In this document: positions 1 to 8,185 of the stretch, one piece after another
How positions within the stretch are numbered: the stretch's first letter is position 1
Layout: every line of letters starts with the position of its first letter
Assembly: GCA_947384955.1 (NCBI GenBank)
Contig: CANDJC010000016.1
Coordinates: forward strand, 1-51,494
Length of the DNA: 51,494 nucleotides
Direction: 5' to 3'
Source: an uncultured Eubacterium sp.
GTDB taxonomy: Bacteria > Bacillota > Clostridia > Lachnospirales > Lachnospiraceae
Position numbers and translations under genes: made by a program
Notes under the pieces: generated by a model
The model's database searches: none
The model's input: the letters and a program-made list of their open reading frames with translations, nothing else
What the model was told of the DNA's origin: nothing

Positions 1-20
1 AGAAGGAGGCGGAAAATATT

Positions 21-260
21 ATGACAATTACAGCTATGTTTGAGGCCAGAGGCGAAAAAAGAGGTAAAATTATAGGTGAAAAAATCGGTGAAAAAAGAGG
101 CGAAAAAAGAGGCGAAAAAAGAGGCAAAGCCAGCGGCATTATTGATACCGGAAGGCGTCATAACTTCAGCGACGACATAATTATTGAGGATATTGCAGCG
201 CAGACCGGATGCAGTATTCAGGAAGCCGAAGAAATACTGTATGATTATGACCATATGTAA
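21..260 (+). pseudogene. C-terminal remnant of an Rpn-type PD-(D/E)XK nuclease/transposase
   Basis: The 79-residue reading frame has a Lys/Arg/Gly-rich stretch of GEKRG repeats (about residues 10-36) and then a helical tail ending in EEILYDYDHM. Such charged repeats followed by a short helical tail are typical of the C-terminus of Rpn-family recombination-promoting nucleases; the catalytic N-terminal domain is absent. The frame stays open upstream to the window edge (K-E-A-E-N-I before the Met), as expected for a piece of a longer protein. A good AGGAGG site 10 bases before the ATG could still allow translation as a small protein, so a functional microprotein cannot be excluded. Confidence 0.6.
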
Positions 261-279
261 ACATCTCTGACATCCTGAG

Positions 280-331
280 GCCCGCTGTCTGCGGTTTACT
301 GAAACAGCGGGCTCAGGCTATGTCTGCCTGA
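280..331 (+). terminator. Tandem hairpins after Rpn remnant 1
   Basis: GCCCGCTGT (280-288) pairs with ACAGCGGGC (304-312), and a second small hairpin CAGGC/GCCTG follows at 315-331. A T-rich stretch lies about 15 bases later. Both hairpins recur after remnant copy 2 (1267 onward). A role as terminator is inferred; the T-run is not directly adjacent. Confidence 0.5.
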
Positions 332-417
332 TATCATTCCAAAATCTTTTTCTTGTTTGTTTCTATGAACAGGCAAGGCAGCAGTCCGCTGCATAATTCA
401 AGAAAGGAAGTGTTATT

Positions 418-984
418 ATGCCGCCAGCATTCCAGCCGCAGCCGAAAATCATCACTTTGGAGCAGTATGAAACTTTTCCAGAAGAAAAAAGAGTTGAAGT
501 CTTTGATGGCATTGCCTATGATATGGCCAGCCCTTCTCAGCTCCACCAGTCAATACTTTTAGAACTGTGTACCCTGCTCAACTCCTATGTAAAAGGCAAA
601 GAAGGGGATTGCAAAGTATTCCCCGCTCCATTTGACGTAAAAATTTCAGACCATCCTTTAACAATCGTACAGCCCGATATCATGATTGTATGCGATAAAG
701 ACAAACTGGACGCGAACCGTTGTAACGGCGCTCCTGATTTCATCATTGAAATTGTTTCCCCAGGAAATCCTTCAGATGATTATATCCGGAAAGCATATTA
801 TTATCAAAATGCAGGGGTCCGTGAATATTGGATTGTTGATCCCCGTCGTAAAACAGTAACTGTTAACTATTTTGAGAGAGACATGCTCAATATCCAATAT
901 TCGTTTGATTCCACAATAAAAGTCAATATCTATGAAGATCTGCTTATTAATTTCGCTGATATTGCTGATCTGCTGAACATTTAG
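418..984 (+). CDS. Uma2 family (DUF820) PD-(D/E)XK endonuclease-like protein
   Basis: The 188-residue protein has the full Uma2/DUF820 pattern: VQPDIMIVCD near residue 82-91 supplies the metal-binding Asp, PDFIIEIVSPGN near residue 103-114 the E-I-V strand, then a conserved Lys/Tyr helix and GVREYWIVDP near residue 133-142. Length is normal for the family, which belongs to the PD-(D/E)XK nuclease fold; its biological role is mostly unknown. AAGGAAG lies 9 bases before the ATG. It stands alone between two copies of a repeat carrying Rpn remnants, a context that suggests mobile or selfish DNA. Family assignment is firm, function is not. Confidence 0.88.
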   Translation: MPPAFQPQPKIITLEQYETFPEEKRVEVFDGIAYDMASPSQLHQSILLELCTLLNSYVKGKEGDCKVFPAPFDVKISDHPLTIVQPDIMIVCDKDKLDANRCNGAPDFIIEIVSPGNPSDDYIRKAYYYQNAGVREYWIVDPRRKTVTVNYFERDMLNIQYSFDSTIKVNIYEDLLINFADIADLLNI

Positions 985-1036
985 GAAAACTGCTGACACC
1001 GACCATAATCCTATGCAGATTATTCTAAAAGTATTC

Positions 1037-1341
1037 AGAAGGAGGCGGAAAATATTATGACAATTACAGCTATGTTTGAGGCCAGAGGCGATAAAAGAGG
1101 TAAAATTATAGGCAAAGCCAGCGGCATTATTGATACCGGAAGGCGTCATAACTTCAGCGACGACATAATTATTGAGGATATTGCAGCGCAGACCGGATGC
1201 AGTATTCAGGAAGCCGAAGAAATACTGTATGATTATGACCATATGTAAACATCTCTGACATCCTGAGGCCCGCGTCTGCGGTTTACCGAAGCAGCGGGCC
1301 CCAGGCCATGTCTGCCTGACATCATTCCAAAATCTTTTTCA
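1037..1341 (+). repeat. Direct repeat copy 2 (Rpn-tail segment)
   Basis: Second copy of the segment at 1-351, same orientation, shorter by one 48-base block of the GEKRG-type repeats. Downstream hairpins GGCCCGC/GCGGGCC (1267-1273 with 1294-1300) and CAGGC/GCCTG are retained with several point changes, so the duplication is not very recent. Confidence 0.9.
1057..1248 (+). pseudogene. Second C-terminal remnant of an Rpn-type nuclease
   Basis: The 63-residue frame is near-identical to the remnant at 21-260 but lacks 16 residues of the charged repeat. Upstream the frame is open only to a stop at 1006-1008 (S-Y-A-D-Y-S-K-S-I-Q-K-E-A-E-N-I precedes the Met), which again fits a 5'-truncated gene rather than a complete one. 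The AGGAGG site before the ATG is conserved. Both copies end in the same YDYDHM tail. Confidence 0.6.
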
Positions 1342-1359
1342 TAATCTGATACAAAACTT

Positions 1360-2559
1360 TCAGGGCTTGCGCCATACAAATCTATCAACAATCCCGGTAT
1401 AGCTTTGAATGATTTTCACGACCTTGCTGCTCACATTTTCATCCCTGTAATCCGGCACAGGAATCCCGTAACCGCCGCTGCGGTTCATCTCAAGACTTAA
1501 TTCCGCTGCCTGCAGCAAGCCTCTGGTATCAATGCCGCTTAATATAAAGCACCCTTTTTCCAGCGCTTCCGGGCGTTCTGTGCTGGTGCGGATGCAGACA
1601 GCCGGAAACGGCTTTCCGATAGAAGTAAAAAAGCTGGATTCTTCCGGGAGCGTGCCGGAATCTGAAATCACAAGAAACGCATTCATCTGCAGACAGTTGT
1701 AATCATGAAATCCCATCGGTTCATGGGCAATGACATGGGAATCCAGCTGAAAGCCAGACTGCTCCAGCCGCCTGCGTGAACGCGGATGGCACGAATATAA
1801 TACCGGCATATCATACTTTCGTGCCAGTGCATTGACTGCTTCAAAAAGCGACTGAAAATTTGCATCCGTATCCATATTTTCTTCTCTGTGTGCCGACAGC
1901 AGGATATAGCTTCCCGGCCTGATATCTGCCCCGGTTTCCCGGCTGACCCTTTCATGAATATCGGAACTTTGAATCGCCTCCAGGTTTTTATGCAAAACCT
2001 CCGCCATAGGAGAACCCGTCACAAATGTCCGTTCCTTCGGCATCCCGCATTCAATCAGGTAACGGCGTGCATGCTCCGAATAAGCCATATTTACATCCGA
2101 AATAATATCCACAATCCGCCGGTTCGTTTCTTCCGGCAGACATTCATCCTTGCAGCGGTTTCCGGCTTCCATATGAAAGACCGGGATATGCAGCCGCTTT
2201 GCACTAATCGCGGACAGGCAGGAGTTGGTATCTCCCAGCACAAGCAGCGCATCCGGCTTCAGCCTCTGCATCCATTCATACGAACGGCTGATAATATTTC
2301 CAATCGTATTTCCCAGACTGTCTCCCGCAGCATCCAGATATATCTGCGGCGCATCCAGCTTCAGGTCTTTAAAAAACACACCGTTTAAGCTGTAATCATA
2401 ATTCTGCCCGGTATGACAGAGAATTGTGTCAAAATATAAACGGCATTTACGGATGACTTCTGACAGCCTTATAATTTCCGGCCGGGTTCCTGCGATAATC
2501 ATCAGTTTTAGTCTGTCATTATTCTGCCAGTCTGCATTTTCTGTATCTGTATTCATCAT
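1360..2559 (-). CDS. fnlC: UDP-HexNAc 2-epimerase of UDP-L-FucNAc synthesis (FnlC/CapG type)
   Basis: This 399-residue protein is a non-hydrolysing UDP-N-acetylhexosamine 2-epimerase: IIAGTRPEI near residue 21-29, HTGQNYD, LGDTNS, HMEAGNRC near residue 130, SAHREEN near residue 222 and SDSGTLPEESS near residue 300. It follows FnlA and FnlB in one minus-strand unit, 24 bases after fnlB. From that context it is assigned to the last step, UDP-L-PneNAc to UDP-L-FucNAc, rather than to UDP-ManNAc formation. GGGAG lies 3-6 bases before two adjacent ATGs; either may start. Cytoplasmic. If the neighbours were ignored a WecB-type UDP-GlcNAc 2-epimerase would be the alternative. Confidence 0.9.
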   Translation of the reverse strand: MMNTDTENADWQNNDRLKLMIIAGTRPEIIRLSEVIRKCRLYFDTILCHTGQNYDYSLNGVFFKDLKLDAPQIYLDAAGDSLGNTIGNIISRSYEWMQRLKPDALLVLGDTNSCLSAISAKRLHIPVFHMEAGNRCKDECLPEETNRRIVDIISDVNMAYSEHARRYLIECGMPKERTFVTGSPMAEVLHKNLEAIQSSDIHERVSRETGADIRPGSYILLSAHREENMDTDANFQSLFEAVNALARKYDMPVLYSCHPRSRRRLEQSGFQLDSHVIAHEPMGFHDYNCLQMNAFLVISDSGTLPEESSFFTSIGKPFPAVCIRTSTERPEALEKGCFILSGIDTRGLLQAAELSLEMNRSGGYGIPVPDYRDENVSSKVVKIIQSYTGIVDRFVWRKP

Positions 2560-2583
2560 TTTCTCCCGCTCCCTCTCTCATTT

Positions 2584-3822
2584 TCAAAGCTGCCCAGACT
2601 GCTCCACCGCCTCATAAAAGGTATCTGGATGCTGCGGGTCAAACGCTTCATTTGCCCACATCACTGTCACCAGATTTTCCGTGCTGCTCAGATTGATAAT
2701 ATTGTGCGTATATCCAGGCAGCATCTGCACCGCACGCATCTGTTCTCCCGTTACTTCAAATTCAATCATCGGATACGGTTCTCCCGTTTCCGCGTCCGTA
2801 CCGATTTTCCTTTCCTGAATCAGCCCGTGACCGTTTACAACAATAAAAATCTCACACTTGGAATTATGCCAGTGCTGTCCCCGGACGCTTCCCGGCCTGG
2901 CGACATTAATGCTCACCTGTCCGCAGTCCGCTGTTTTAAAAAGCTCGGTAAATATCCCCCGGTTATCCACATTCATAGCCAGTTCATAGGCAATGGAACC
3001 TTTCGGAACATAAGAAAGATAGGTGCTGTAAAGCTTCTTTTCAAAAGAACCTTCCGGTATGTGCGGAAGCACAAGCGTCTGCGGCATCTTTTTAAACTGT
3101 TCCAGCAAATCCGAAATCTCCCCCAGACTGACATGAAACGTTCCCGGCACATAACAAAACTTCCCGTTACAGTCCGGCACCGGAGCAGCCCCGTCGTATT
3201 CACAGCGGCGTTCTTTTCCTTCCAGCGCATCCAGCATGCCGCTTACCAGGTCGTCAATATATAATAATTCCAGTACCGTATTCCGGTCATTCACTGTGTA
3301 TTCCAGGTTATTCGCAGCCGCATGGCAAAACGTAGCCACTGCTGAATTATACCCCGGCCTGCACCATTTTCCAAACAGGTTCGGAAAACGGTATACAAGC
3401 ACTCTTACATGATTTTCCTCTTCATACTGAAAAAACAGCTCTTCCCCCGCCTTCTTGCTCCTTCCGTATGCGGAACCCGCGTAACGCCCCGTCAGCGATG
3501 CCTGAACGGAAGAACTAAGCATAACCGGGCATCTATTGTTCGCCGCCTTTAGCTTTTCAAGCAGAATCCCCGCAGACCCGCAATTGCCTTTCATAAAATC
3601 ATCCGGGTCCCCGGGCCTGTTCACACCTGCAAAATGAAATACAAAATCCGCAGCTTTGCAGTATGTATCCAGCAGCTTTGCATCATCCGAAACATCAAAT
3701 TCAAAAATCTTATCGATATGGATGCCGGGCCTTGTCCTGTCCTTTCCTTCTTTAATATTTTTCAGATTTTCCACAAGGCTGTGCCCTACAAATCCCGCAG
3801 AACCAGTCACTAATATATTCAC
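2584..3822 (-). CDS. fnlB: Bifunctional reductase/cupin epimerase of UDP-L-FucNAc synthesis (FnlB/CapF)
   Basis: The 412-residue protein has an N-terminal short-chain dehydrogenase fold (GSAGFVGHSL near residue 7-16, YGRSK near residue 119-123) and a C-terminal cupin (near residues 300-400) with RGQHWHNSKCEIF and GYTHNIINL, the metal-binding part. This two-domain build is that of CapF, which epimerises and reduces the keto sugar made by CapE/FnlA. Its start overlaps the fnlA stop by four bases (ATGA), so the two are translationally coupled. It is slightly longer than S. aureus CapF (about 370 residues). Confidence 0.93.
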   Translation of the reverse strand: MNILVTGSAGFVGHSLVENLKNIKEGKDRTRPGIHIDKIFEFDVSDDAKLLDTYCKAADFVFHFAGVNRPGDPDDFMKGNCGSAGILLEKLKAANNRCPVMLSSSVQASLTGRYAGSAYGRSKKAGEELFFQYEEENHVRVLVYRFPNLFGKWCRPGYNSAVATFCHAAANNLEYTVNDRNTVLELLYIDDLVSGMLDALEGKERRCEYDGAAPVPDCNGKFCYVPGTFHVSLGEISDLLEQFKKMPQTLVLPHIPEGSFEKKLYSTYLSYVPKGSIAYELAMNVDNRGIFTELFKTADCGQVSINVARPGSVRGQHWHNSKCEIFIVVNGHGLIQERKIGTDAETGEPYPMIEFEVTGEQMRAVQMLPGYTHNIINLSSTENLVTVMWANEAFDPQHPDTFYEAVEQSGQL

Positions 3823-4868
3823 CGCATTCCCTCCCCGCAGCCGGAAAGCTGTTCCCTGACATAATCTGTTTCCAGCAGCTTTTTCACCGTTCCTTCCACA
3901 TCCAGCAGCCTTGTATTATGGCTCGTATAAGCCTCGCCGGATTCCGTCTGCCGCCCGTCCGTAAAATATTTATCATAATTTAAGTCCCGGTTATCCGCAG
4001 ATACACGGTAATAATTTCCCATATCCTCCGACCGTGCGCGCTCTTCCTTAGTCATCAGCGTTTCATACAGCTTCTCGCCATGCCTGGTTCCGATAACCCG
4101 GATGCCTGTATCTCCAAAAAGCCGGCAGACAGCCGAAGCCAGTACGCCGATTTCCGATGCATCTGCTTTCTGGATAAACAAATCGCCCGGCCTGGCATGC
4201 TCAAATGCAAACCTGACCAGCTCCACAGCCTCGTCCAAATTCATCAGAAACCGCGTCATCTTCGGGTCTGTCACCGTAATCGGATTTCCCGCTTTAATCT
4301 GTTCGATAAACAGAGGAATCACAGACCCCCTGGAACACATTACATTTCCATATCTCGTACAGCAGATGACCGTTTCGCCCCGCTCCGCAGCCACTCTGGC
4401 ATTTGCCTGCACAACATGCTCCATCATTGCCTTGCTGGTCCCCATTGCGTTAATCGGATAGGCTGCTTTATCTGTACTCAGGCATACAACACGCTTTACG
4501 CCTGTATCGACGGCCGCATGCAGAATGTTGTCGGTTCCTTCCACATTCGTCCGTACTGCTTCCATCGGAAAAAACTCGCAGCTTGGCACCTGTTTCAGCG
4601 CGGCTGCATGAAAAATATAATCAACGCCAGCCATTGCATCATATACCGACTGCAGATTTCTGACGTCTCCGATGTAGAATTTTACTTTGGAAGCATGTTC
4701 CGGATACCCGGCCTGCAGCTCGTGGCGCATTTCATCCTGCTTTTTTTCATCCCTGGAAAAAATGCGGATTTCACCGATGTCGGTTTTTAGGAAATGTTTG
4801 AGAACTGTGTGCCCGAAGGAGCCTGTTCCTCCGGTAATCAGAAGGGTTGAATCTTTAAATGAATTCAT
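3819..4868 (-). CDS. fnlA: UDP-GlcNAc 4,6-dehydratase/5-epimerase (FnlA/CapE)
   Basis: The 349-residue Rossmann enzyme starts with LITGGTGSFGHTV (residues 9-21). Instead of the usual YxxxK it has M-G-T-S-K near residue 142-146; Met for Tyr is the hallmark of the CapE/PseB/WbjB dehydratases. CTRYGNVMCSRGSVIPLF and the RFLMNLDEAV segment also fit CapE/FnlA. It opens the UDP-GlcNAc to UDP-L-FucNAc pathway and is first gene of a three-gene unit separated from the rest of the polysaccharide locus by a strong terminator (4956-4981). The ribosome site is AAAGGA, 11 bases before the ATG. Confidence 0.93.
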   Translation of the reverse strand: MNSFKDSTLLITGGTGSFGHTVLKHFLKTDIGEIRIFSRDEKKQDEMRHELQAGYPEHASKVKFYIGDVRNLQSVYDAMAGVDYIFHAAALKQVPSCEFFPMEAVRTNVEGTDNILHAAVDTGVKRVVCLSTDKAAYPINAMGTSKAMMEHVVQANARVAAERGETVICCTRYGNVMCSRGSVIPLFIEQIKAGNPITVTDPKMTRFLMNLDEAVELVRFAFEHARPGDLFIQKADASEIGVLASAVCRLFGDTGIRVIGTRHGEKLYETLMTKEERARSEDMGNYYRVSADNRDLNYDKYFTDGRQTESGEAYTSHNTRLLDVEGTVKKLLETDYVREQLSGCGEGMR

Positions 4869-4955
4869 ATTGTTTGATGTCCTTTCTTACATGATTGCAG
4901 ACAAAAGCTGCTTACATTTATCTGGCTAAAGCCTGGAATTTTTAAAGCATAATAA

Positions 4956-4981
4956 AAAACAGAGGAATAATCCTCTGTTTT
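4956..4981 (-). terminator. Intrinsic terminator between the main locus and fnlABC
   Basis: A perfect 8-bp stem ACAGAGGA/TCCTCTGT with an ATAA loop, flanked by A-run and T-run on either side (4956-4981). On the minus strand it is followed by six T. It would stop transcripts from the radical SAM gene, making fnlABC a separate unit unless LoaP-modified polymerase reads through. The symmetric tracts would allow action on both strands. Confidence 0.85.
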
Positions 4982-5075
4982 ATAATTTCTGTATGAATAT
5001 AAACGCATTTCCTTATATGGCCTTTTGCCTACGAAGAATAAAAACGCTTTCGTTATTGCTCATATACCAATTTCC

Positions 5076-5222
5076 TTATAGAGTTCCGTTATCCTTGCTG
5101 CTGACTGTTCTTTTCATATCGCGGGATAAAATAATCGGTATATATTTTTCCATTAATTTCTGTGTTATTTCTTCACTTTTCTTTATCAATTCCGCCTGCT
5201 TAATTCCCCATTCGTCTGTTTT
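5076..5222 (-). pseudogene. Possible protein-coding remnant
   Basis: A stop-to-stop frame of about 48 residues on the minus strand, without ATG, has a lysine/glutamate-rich helix-like composition (contains IKKSEEITQKLMEKY). It looks more like real protein than the shadow frames around it and could be the tail of a decayed gene between the radical SAM gene and fnlA. I do not recognise the family. Confidence 0.22.
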
Positions 5223-5344
5223 TCATCAGCGCTGACAGCATCAGAGCTTTCGCGACAAGCCTGATAAGAGTTAAAAATCAGCGGGTTTCTTTATATCGTT
5301 AAAGAAGCAGGAGAACAATTTGCCAGATTTTTATCAGATATCAC

Positions 5345-6289
5345 TCAGCACCGCTTTAAGACAGAGCGGATATACACTTCTCTTTCTCCGGCATCAACCA
5401 CATCACACTCCCTACAGAATGGATACCTGTTCCTGCCCCCCCCCGCCATGGCTTTTCTCAGTTTATGAAATTTCTCATTATTCCATATTTCTAACAGCGG
5501 CTCTTTTGTAACATCACCAAAATGCGACTTTTCAAAACAGTCATTACAGCACATGCCGGCCTGCCCGTCTGGAAAGATAAGAAAATCCAAAAACGGATAA
5601 ATACAGGGTGTATTTACTCTGTTATTTTTGACCGGCTTATTCGGTGCATTTCCTGCCCTTGTTGCTAAAATTTCTTTTCTGTATCTCCTGTTTATGGTAA
5701 TGCTCATGCCGGAAAACCGTCTTTTATTTCTTTTTACATGTTTGTAAACTGATTTATGCTGTTTTGAAAGTGCATACTTCTCACTGTAATCATTGATAAC
5801 AATCTCATCCACAAGTCCAGGCATTGCATCCATTTTCTCAGGCGTGAGAAGCGTTCCGTTGCTGATAAGCGAAGTCCTGATTCCCGGCAGATTTTCTTTT
5901 GCGTATTCTGCAAAATGAAGAATGCGCTTATCAATAAACGGCTCGTTATTAATGCTCAGATACAGTTTTCCTTTCCACTGCATTTCCTTCAGCTGCTGAA
6001 TGATTCCGTAAAACATCTCATCCGGCATTTTCTTAAACGGACGGCTTTCATCCTTCGTATTCGCCGGACAGAACTCGCATGTCCCGTTGCAGCGGTTAAC
6101 GGTTTCAATCATGCAGTTTGCAAAAACCGGCGTGTCTTTCTGCCTCATAAAATAAGCAATATATTTTCTGATTAAACGGTCATAGCTTTTCGCTGTAAAT
6201 ACCAGCATCCATTTTGAAGTGATTCCTGAAAAATGTTTTCTAAAAAACCAGATAACCGGACCTCCGAAGCTTCTAATCCTGACTGACAT
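5345..6289 (-). CDS. Radical SAM/SPASM protein in polysaccharide locus (G9 tract)
   Basis: The 314-residue protein has CNGTCEFC near residue 67-74 (CxxxCxxC), the site for the radical SAM 4Fe-4S cluster. A cysteine-rich C-terminal part follows (CIYPFLDF, GMCCNDCF, YPFCRECD), a SPASM-type domain for an auxiliary cluster. I chose the ATG at 6289 (AAGGAG six bases before it) over one 18 bases upstream; it overlaps the preceding methyltransferase by 17 bases. Substrate unknown; the context suggests modification of a sugar or lipid-linked glycan. Nine G at 5436-5444 encode Gly-Gly-Gly near residue 281, just before the last cysteines, so slippage would remove the end of the SPASM domain. Confidence 0.85.
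   Translation of the reverse strand: MSVRIRSFGGPVIWFFRKHFSGITSKWMLVFTAKSYDRLIRKYIAYFMRQKDTPVFANCMIETVNRCNGTCEFCPANTKDESRPFKKMPDEMFYGIIQQLKEMQWKGKLYLSINNEPFIDKRILHFAEYAKENLPGIRTSLISNGTLLTPEKMDAMPGLVDEIVINDYSEKYALSKQHKSVYKHVKRNKRRFSGMSITINRRYRKEILATRAGNAPNKPVKNNRVNTPCIYPFLDFLIFPDGQAGMCCNDCFEKSHFGDVTKEPLLEIWNNEKFHKLRKAMAGGGRNRYPFCRECDVVDAGEREVYIRSVLKRC
5436..5444 (-). repeat. G9 tract 1 (in radical SAM gene)
   Basis: Nine consecutive C on the plus strand, G on the coding strand, inside the radical SAM gene. The present length keeps the frame open. Candidate slipped-strand phase-variation site. Confidence 0.85.
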
Positions 6290-6980
6290 CCTGTTCTCCT
6301 TTACCATTATTTTTTACGATGACAACCATCTGTGTAAGAGGCAGCTTTCTGTTTATAAAACAGTTCATGACTGTTCCCTGCATTTCAAATATATCCTCTG
6401 CTTCCTCATACCGAATCGGCGTTTCATCATGAAACCGCCACACGCCCAGAATCTCCATGCATTTCCTGACGATTCTGTACTTCTTCGTCGGAGTCGGAAA
6501 CGTAATCATAACCGTTCCCTGCGGCCTGCAGCAGTCAAAATGGCGGCTGATCACCGTTTCTACATCTTTTCCCTGAAAATGCTCAATCAGGCCGACACTG
6601 AACACAAAATCATACTTATGAAGCATCTGCCTGTCCGCCTCCTGTTTCAGCAAGTCCAGCTTTATTCCGGAATGAGAACGGCTGTTCATTTTCATCTGAT
6701 TAAAAAGTCTTACAGCCAGACTGTTGCTGTCAGCAATATCATAGACATCTACGTTTCTCATTCTGCAGATCTGTTCTGCAAAACAGCTCCTGCCCCCTCC
6801 GAGTTCCAGTATCTTTAATCCTTTTCCTGCTTCTTTCCCGGAATAGCGGTCGATTGCGCCTATAATTTTTTCCAGGGTAAACTGCTGGGTGTAAGCAGAA
6901 AAACGGCTTTTTTTCTTTTTATAATAGGCCGTCCAGTCTGTCCGGCCGGCATGCTTTTTATCTGCGGCTCCCTTTCTCAT
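6273..6980 (-). CDS. Class I SAM-dependent methyltransferase
   Basis: The 235-residue protein has the Rossmann methyltransferase motif I LKILELGGGRSCFAE near residue 55-69, an acidic end of strand 2 (VDVYDIADSN), and VFSVGLIEHFQG near residue 127-138, a MetW/UbiE-like pattern. Target unknown; placed between the GT2-GtrA gene (four-base ATGA overlap) and the radical SAM gene it probably modifies the same glycan. AAAGGAG lies six bases before the ATG. No homopolymer tract. Confidence 0.82.
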   Translation of the reverse strand: MRKGAADKKHAGRTDWTAYYKKKKSRFSAYTQQFTLEKIIGAIDRYSGKEAGKGLKILELGGGRSCFAEQICRMRNVDVYDIADSNSLAVRLFNQMKMNSRSHSGIKLDLLKQEADRQMLHKYDFVFSVGLIEHFQGKDVETVISRHFDCCRPQGTVMITFPTPTKKYRIVRKCMEILGVWRFHDETPIRYEEAEDIFEMQGTVMNCFINRKLPLTQMVVIVKNNGKGEQDVSQD

Positions 6981-8026
6981 ATCTGCTCCTTTCCCCTTCT
7001 GAAAATCACTGCATGCTGTATGTAGTAATTAAAGAAAAACAGGCAGCCTTCCACCGCTGCCTTAATCACAATCAGCCTGTCTGGCCGGTATTGCGATAAC
7101 GTATTTACTAAAACCGCAGAAACCGTGCCGGAACCGGCCAGCAGAACCAGGTATTCCAGCAGCTGGCGCGGAATGCTTCCTCCCGATTTAAATACGGCAT
7201 TCCTGTTTACACTGAAATTGACACAGGCCGAGCCTGTCCTTCCCAGGGCTGTTGCCAGCCAGACATCTGCCCCCGCGTCTGCGGACAGACTGAAAATGCT
7301 GAAGTCAATCAGCACAGAAAGCAGCGAGCTCAGCAGAAAAGACAGAATCACTTTATAAATCATAACGGAATCCCGGAAAGGGTCAAAATGCGTTTTATGT
7401 TCTGTTTTCGAATCATATACTGTTACAATCGGGACTTCAACAAATTCAAACTCCCCGTTTGCTTCTATCAGAACATTTGTTTCGTAATCAAATCTTTCAC
7501 CTGTCACGGACAGAGATTTTTTCATCAGGCTTCTTGGAATTCCGCGAAGCCCCGTCTGGGTATCAGACAGCTTTATCCCGCATAAATATCTGAAAATCTT
7601 TCTGGTAGCCTCATTCCCAAAACGGCTTCTCCATGGAACCTGCTCTCCCTGAAATTCCCTGCATCCTAAAATAAGGCTGTCTGGATGTTCCTGCAGCGCC
7701 TTCATGCATTTGCTGATATCCTCCGGCCTGTGCTGGCCGTCCGAATCCGCTGTTATGACCCCGGCTGCACTTGGATATTGTTCCAGGACATAGTTAAATG
7801 CGTCTTTCAAAGCACGTCCTTTTCCTAAGTTGACAGCGTGTCTTAATACAGTAAACCCATATGATGATTCAATCCTGTCAAAAATATTTCTGTATTCATG
7901 TCCGCTGCCATCATCAAAAATAATTGTTTCAGTTATGCCAGTGTTATATAAATTTTCACATAAAACGATTAAATTTTTATCCGGTTCGTATGACGGTATA
8001 ATAACCGGAATACAGATGTTATTCAT
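6977..8026 (-). CDS. GT2 polyprenyl-phosphate glycosyltransferase fused to GtrA domain
   Basis: The 349-residue protein has an N-terminal GT-A domain (IPVIIPSYEPD; ADSDGQH near residue 107-113 as the DxD region; QTGLRGIP) like dolichyl/undecaprenyl-phosphate sugar synthases such as GtrB/DPM1. A C-terminal region of about 120 residues follows with four membrane segments typical of GtrA/DPMS flippase domains (SVLIDFSIFSLS, then FSVNRNAVF). It is predicted to load a sugar onto undecaprenyl phosphate and present it outside. I use the ATG at 8026 with AAGGA seven bases upstream; the longer frame needs a TTG. Next to two GT-C-like proteins it suggests a Gtr-type side-chain module. Confidence 0.88.
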   Translation of the reverse strand: MNNICIPVIIPSYEPDKNLIVLCENLYNTGITETIIFDDGSGHEYRNIFDRIESSYGFTVLRHAVNLGKGRALKDAFNYVLEQYPSAAGVITADSDGQHRPEDISKCMKALQEHPDSLILGCREFQGEQVPWRSRFGNEATRKIFRYLCGIKLSDTQTGLRGIPRSLMKKSLSVTGERFDYETNVLIEANGEFEFVEVPIVTVYDSKTEHKTHFDPFRDSVMIYKVILSFLLSSLLSVLIDFSIFSLSADAGADVWLATALGRTGSACVNFSVNRNAVFKSGGSIPRQLLEYLVLLAGSGTVSAVLVNTLSQYRPDRLIVIKAAVEGCLFFFNYYIQHAVIFRRGKEQI

Positions 8027-8185
8027 AAACAATTCCTTCCCTATTTCAAAAGTATTCAACAATTCTTTTTCCAAAATCAGCTGATTTTCCTGCTGCTATT
8101 CCTTCTGAATTCAGAATGTATATACAGATATAAAAAACGCCAGCTCTAAAAAACAGGCTGGAGAATTCTAGCAAACAGAATCTGC

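Larger units (their letters stand above)
1..351 (+). repeat. Direct repeat copy 1 (Rpn-tail segment)
   Basis: This segment is repeated in the same orientation at 1037-1341. The copies share the ribosome site, the start of the small ORF, its conserved C-terminal half, and about 90 bases downstream with two hairpins. The main difference is a 48-base (16-codon) block of GEKRG-type repeats present only here. The copies flank the Uma2 gene, so the arrangement looks like a duplication around that gene. The left edge of this copy is cut by the window end. Confidence 0.9.
4869..5344. other. 476-bp intergenic region before fnlA
   Basis: Contains the terminator at 4956-4981, the leader of fnlA and about 360 AT-rich bases. 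The only protein-like stretch is a 49-codon minus-strand frame (5076-5222, listed separately). No clear promoter consensus for fnlA was found, although one is required if the terminator works. Confidence 0.6.

Noticed and set aside
21-130. GEKRG repeats as a phase-variation tract
   Set aside because: The unit is in multiples of three and lies in a gene remnant; length change would not switch expression.
1360-2559. Assignment as WecB/MnaA UDP-GlcNAc 2-epimerase
   Set aside because: Direct coupling to fnlA and fnlB favours the FucNAc pathway enzyme; the families are hard to tell apart by motif.
2629-3264. Plus-strand 211-codon open frame
   Set aside because: Antisense to fnlB, no family features or ribosome site.
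4080-4790. Plus-strand 236-codon open frame
   Set aside because: It lies fully antisense to fnlA, has no ribosome site and a composition (Cys, His, Arg-rich) typical of antisense frames.
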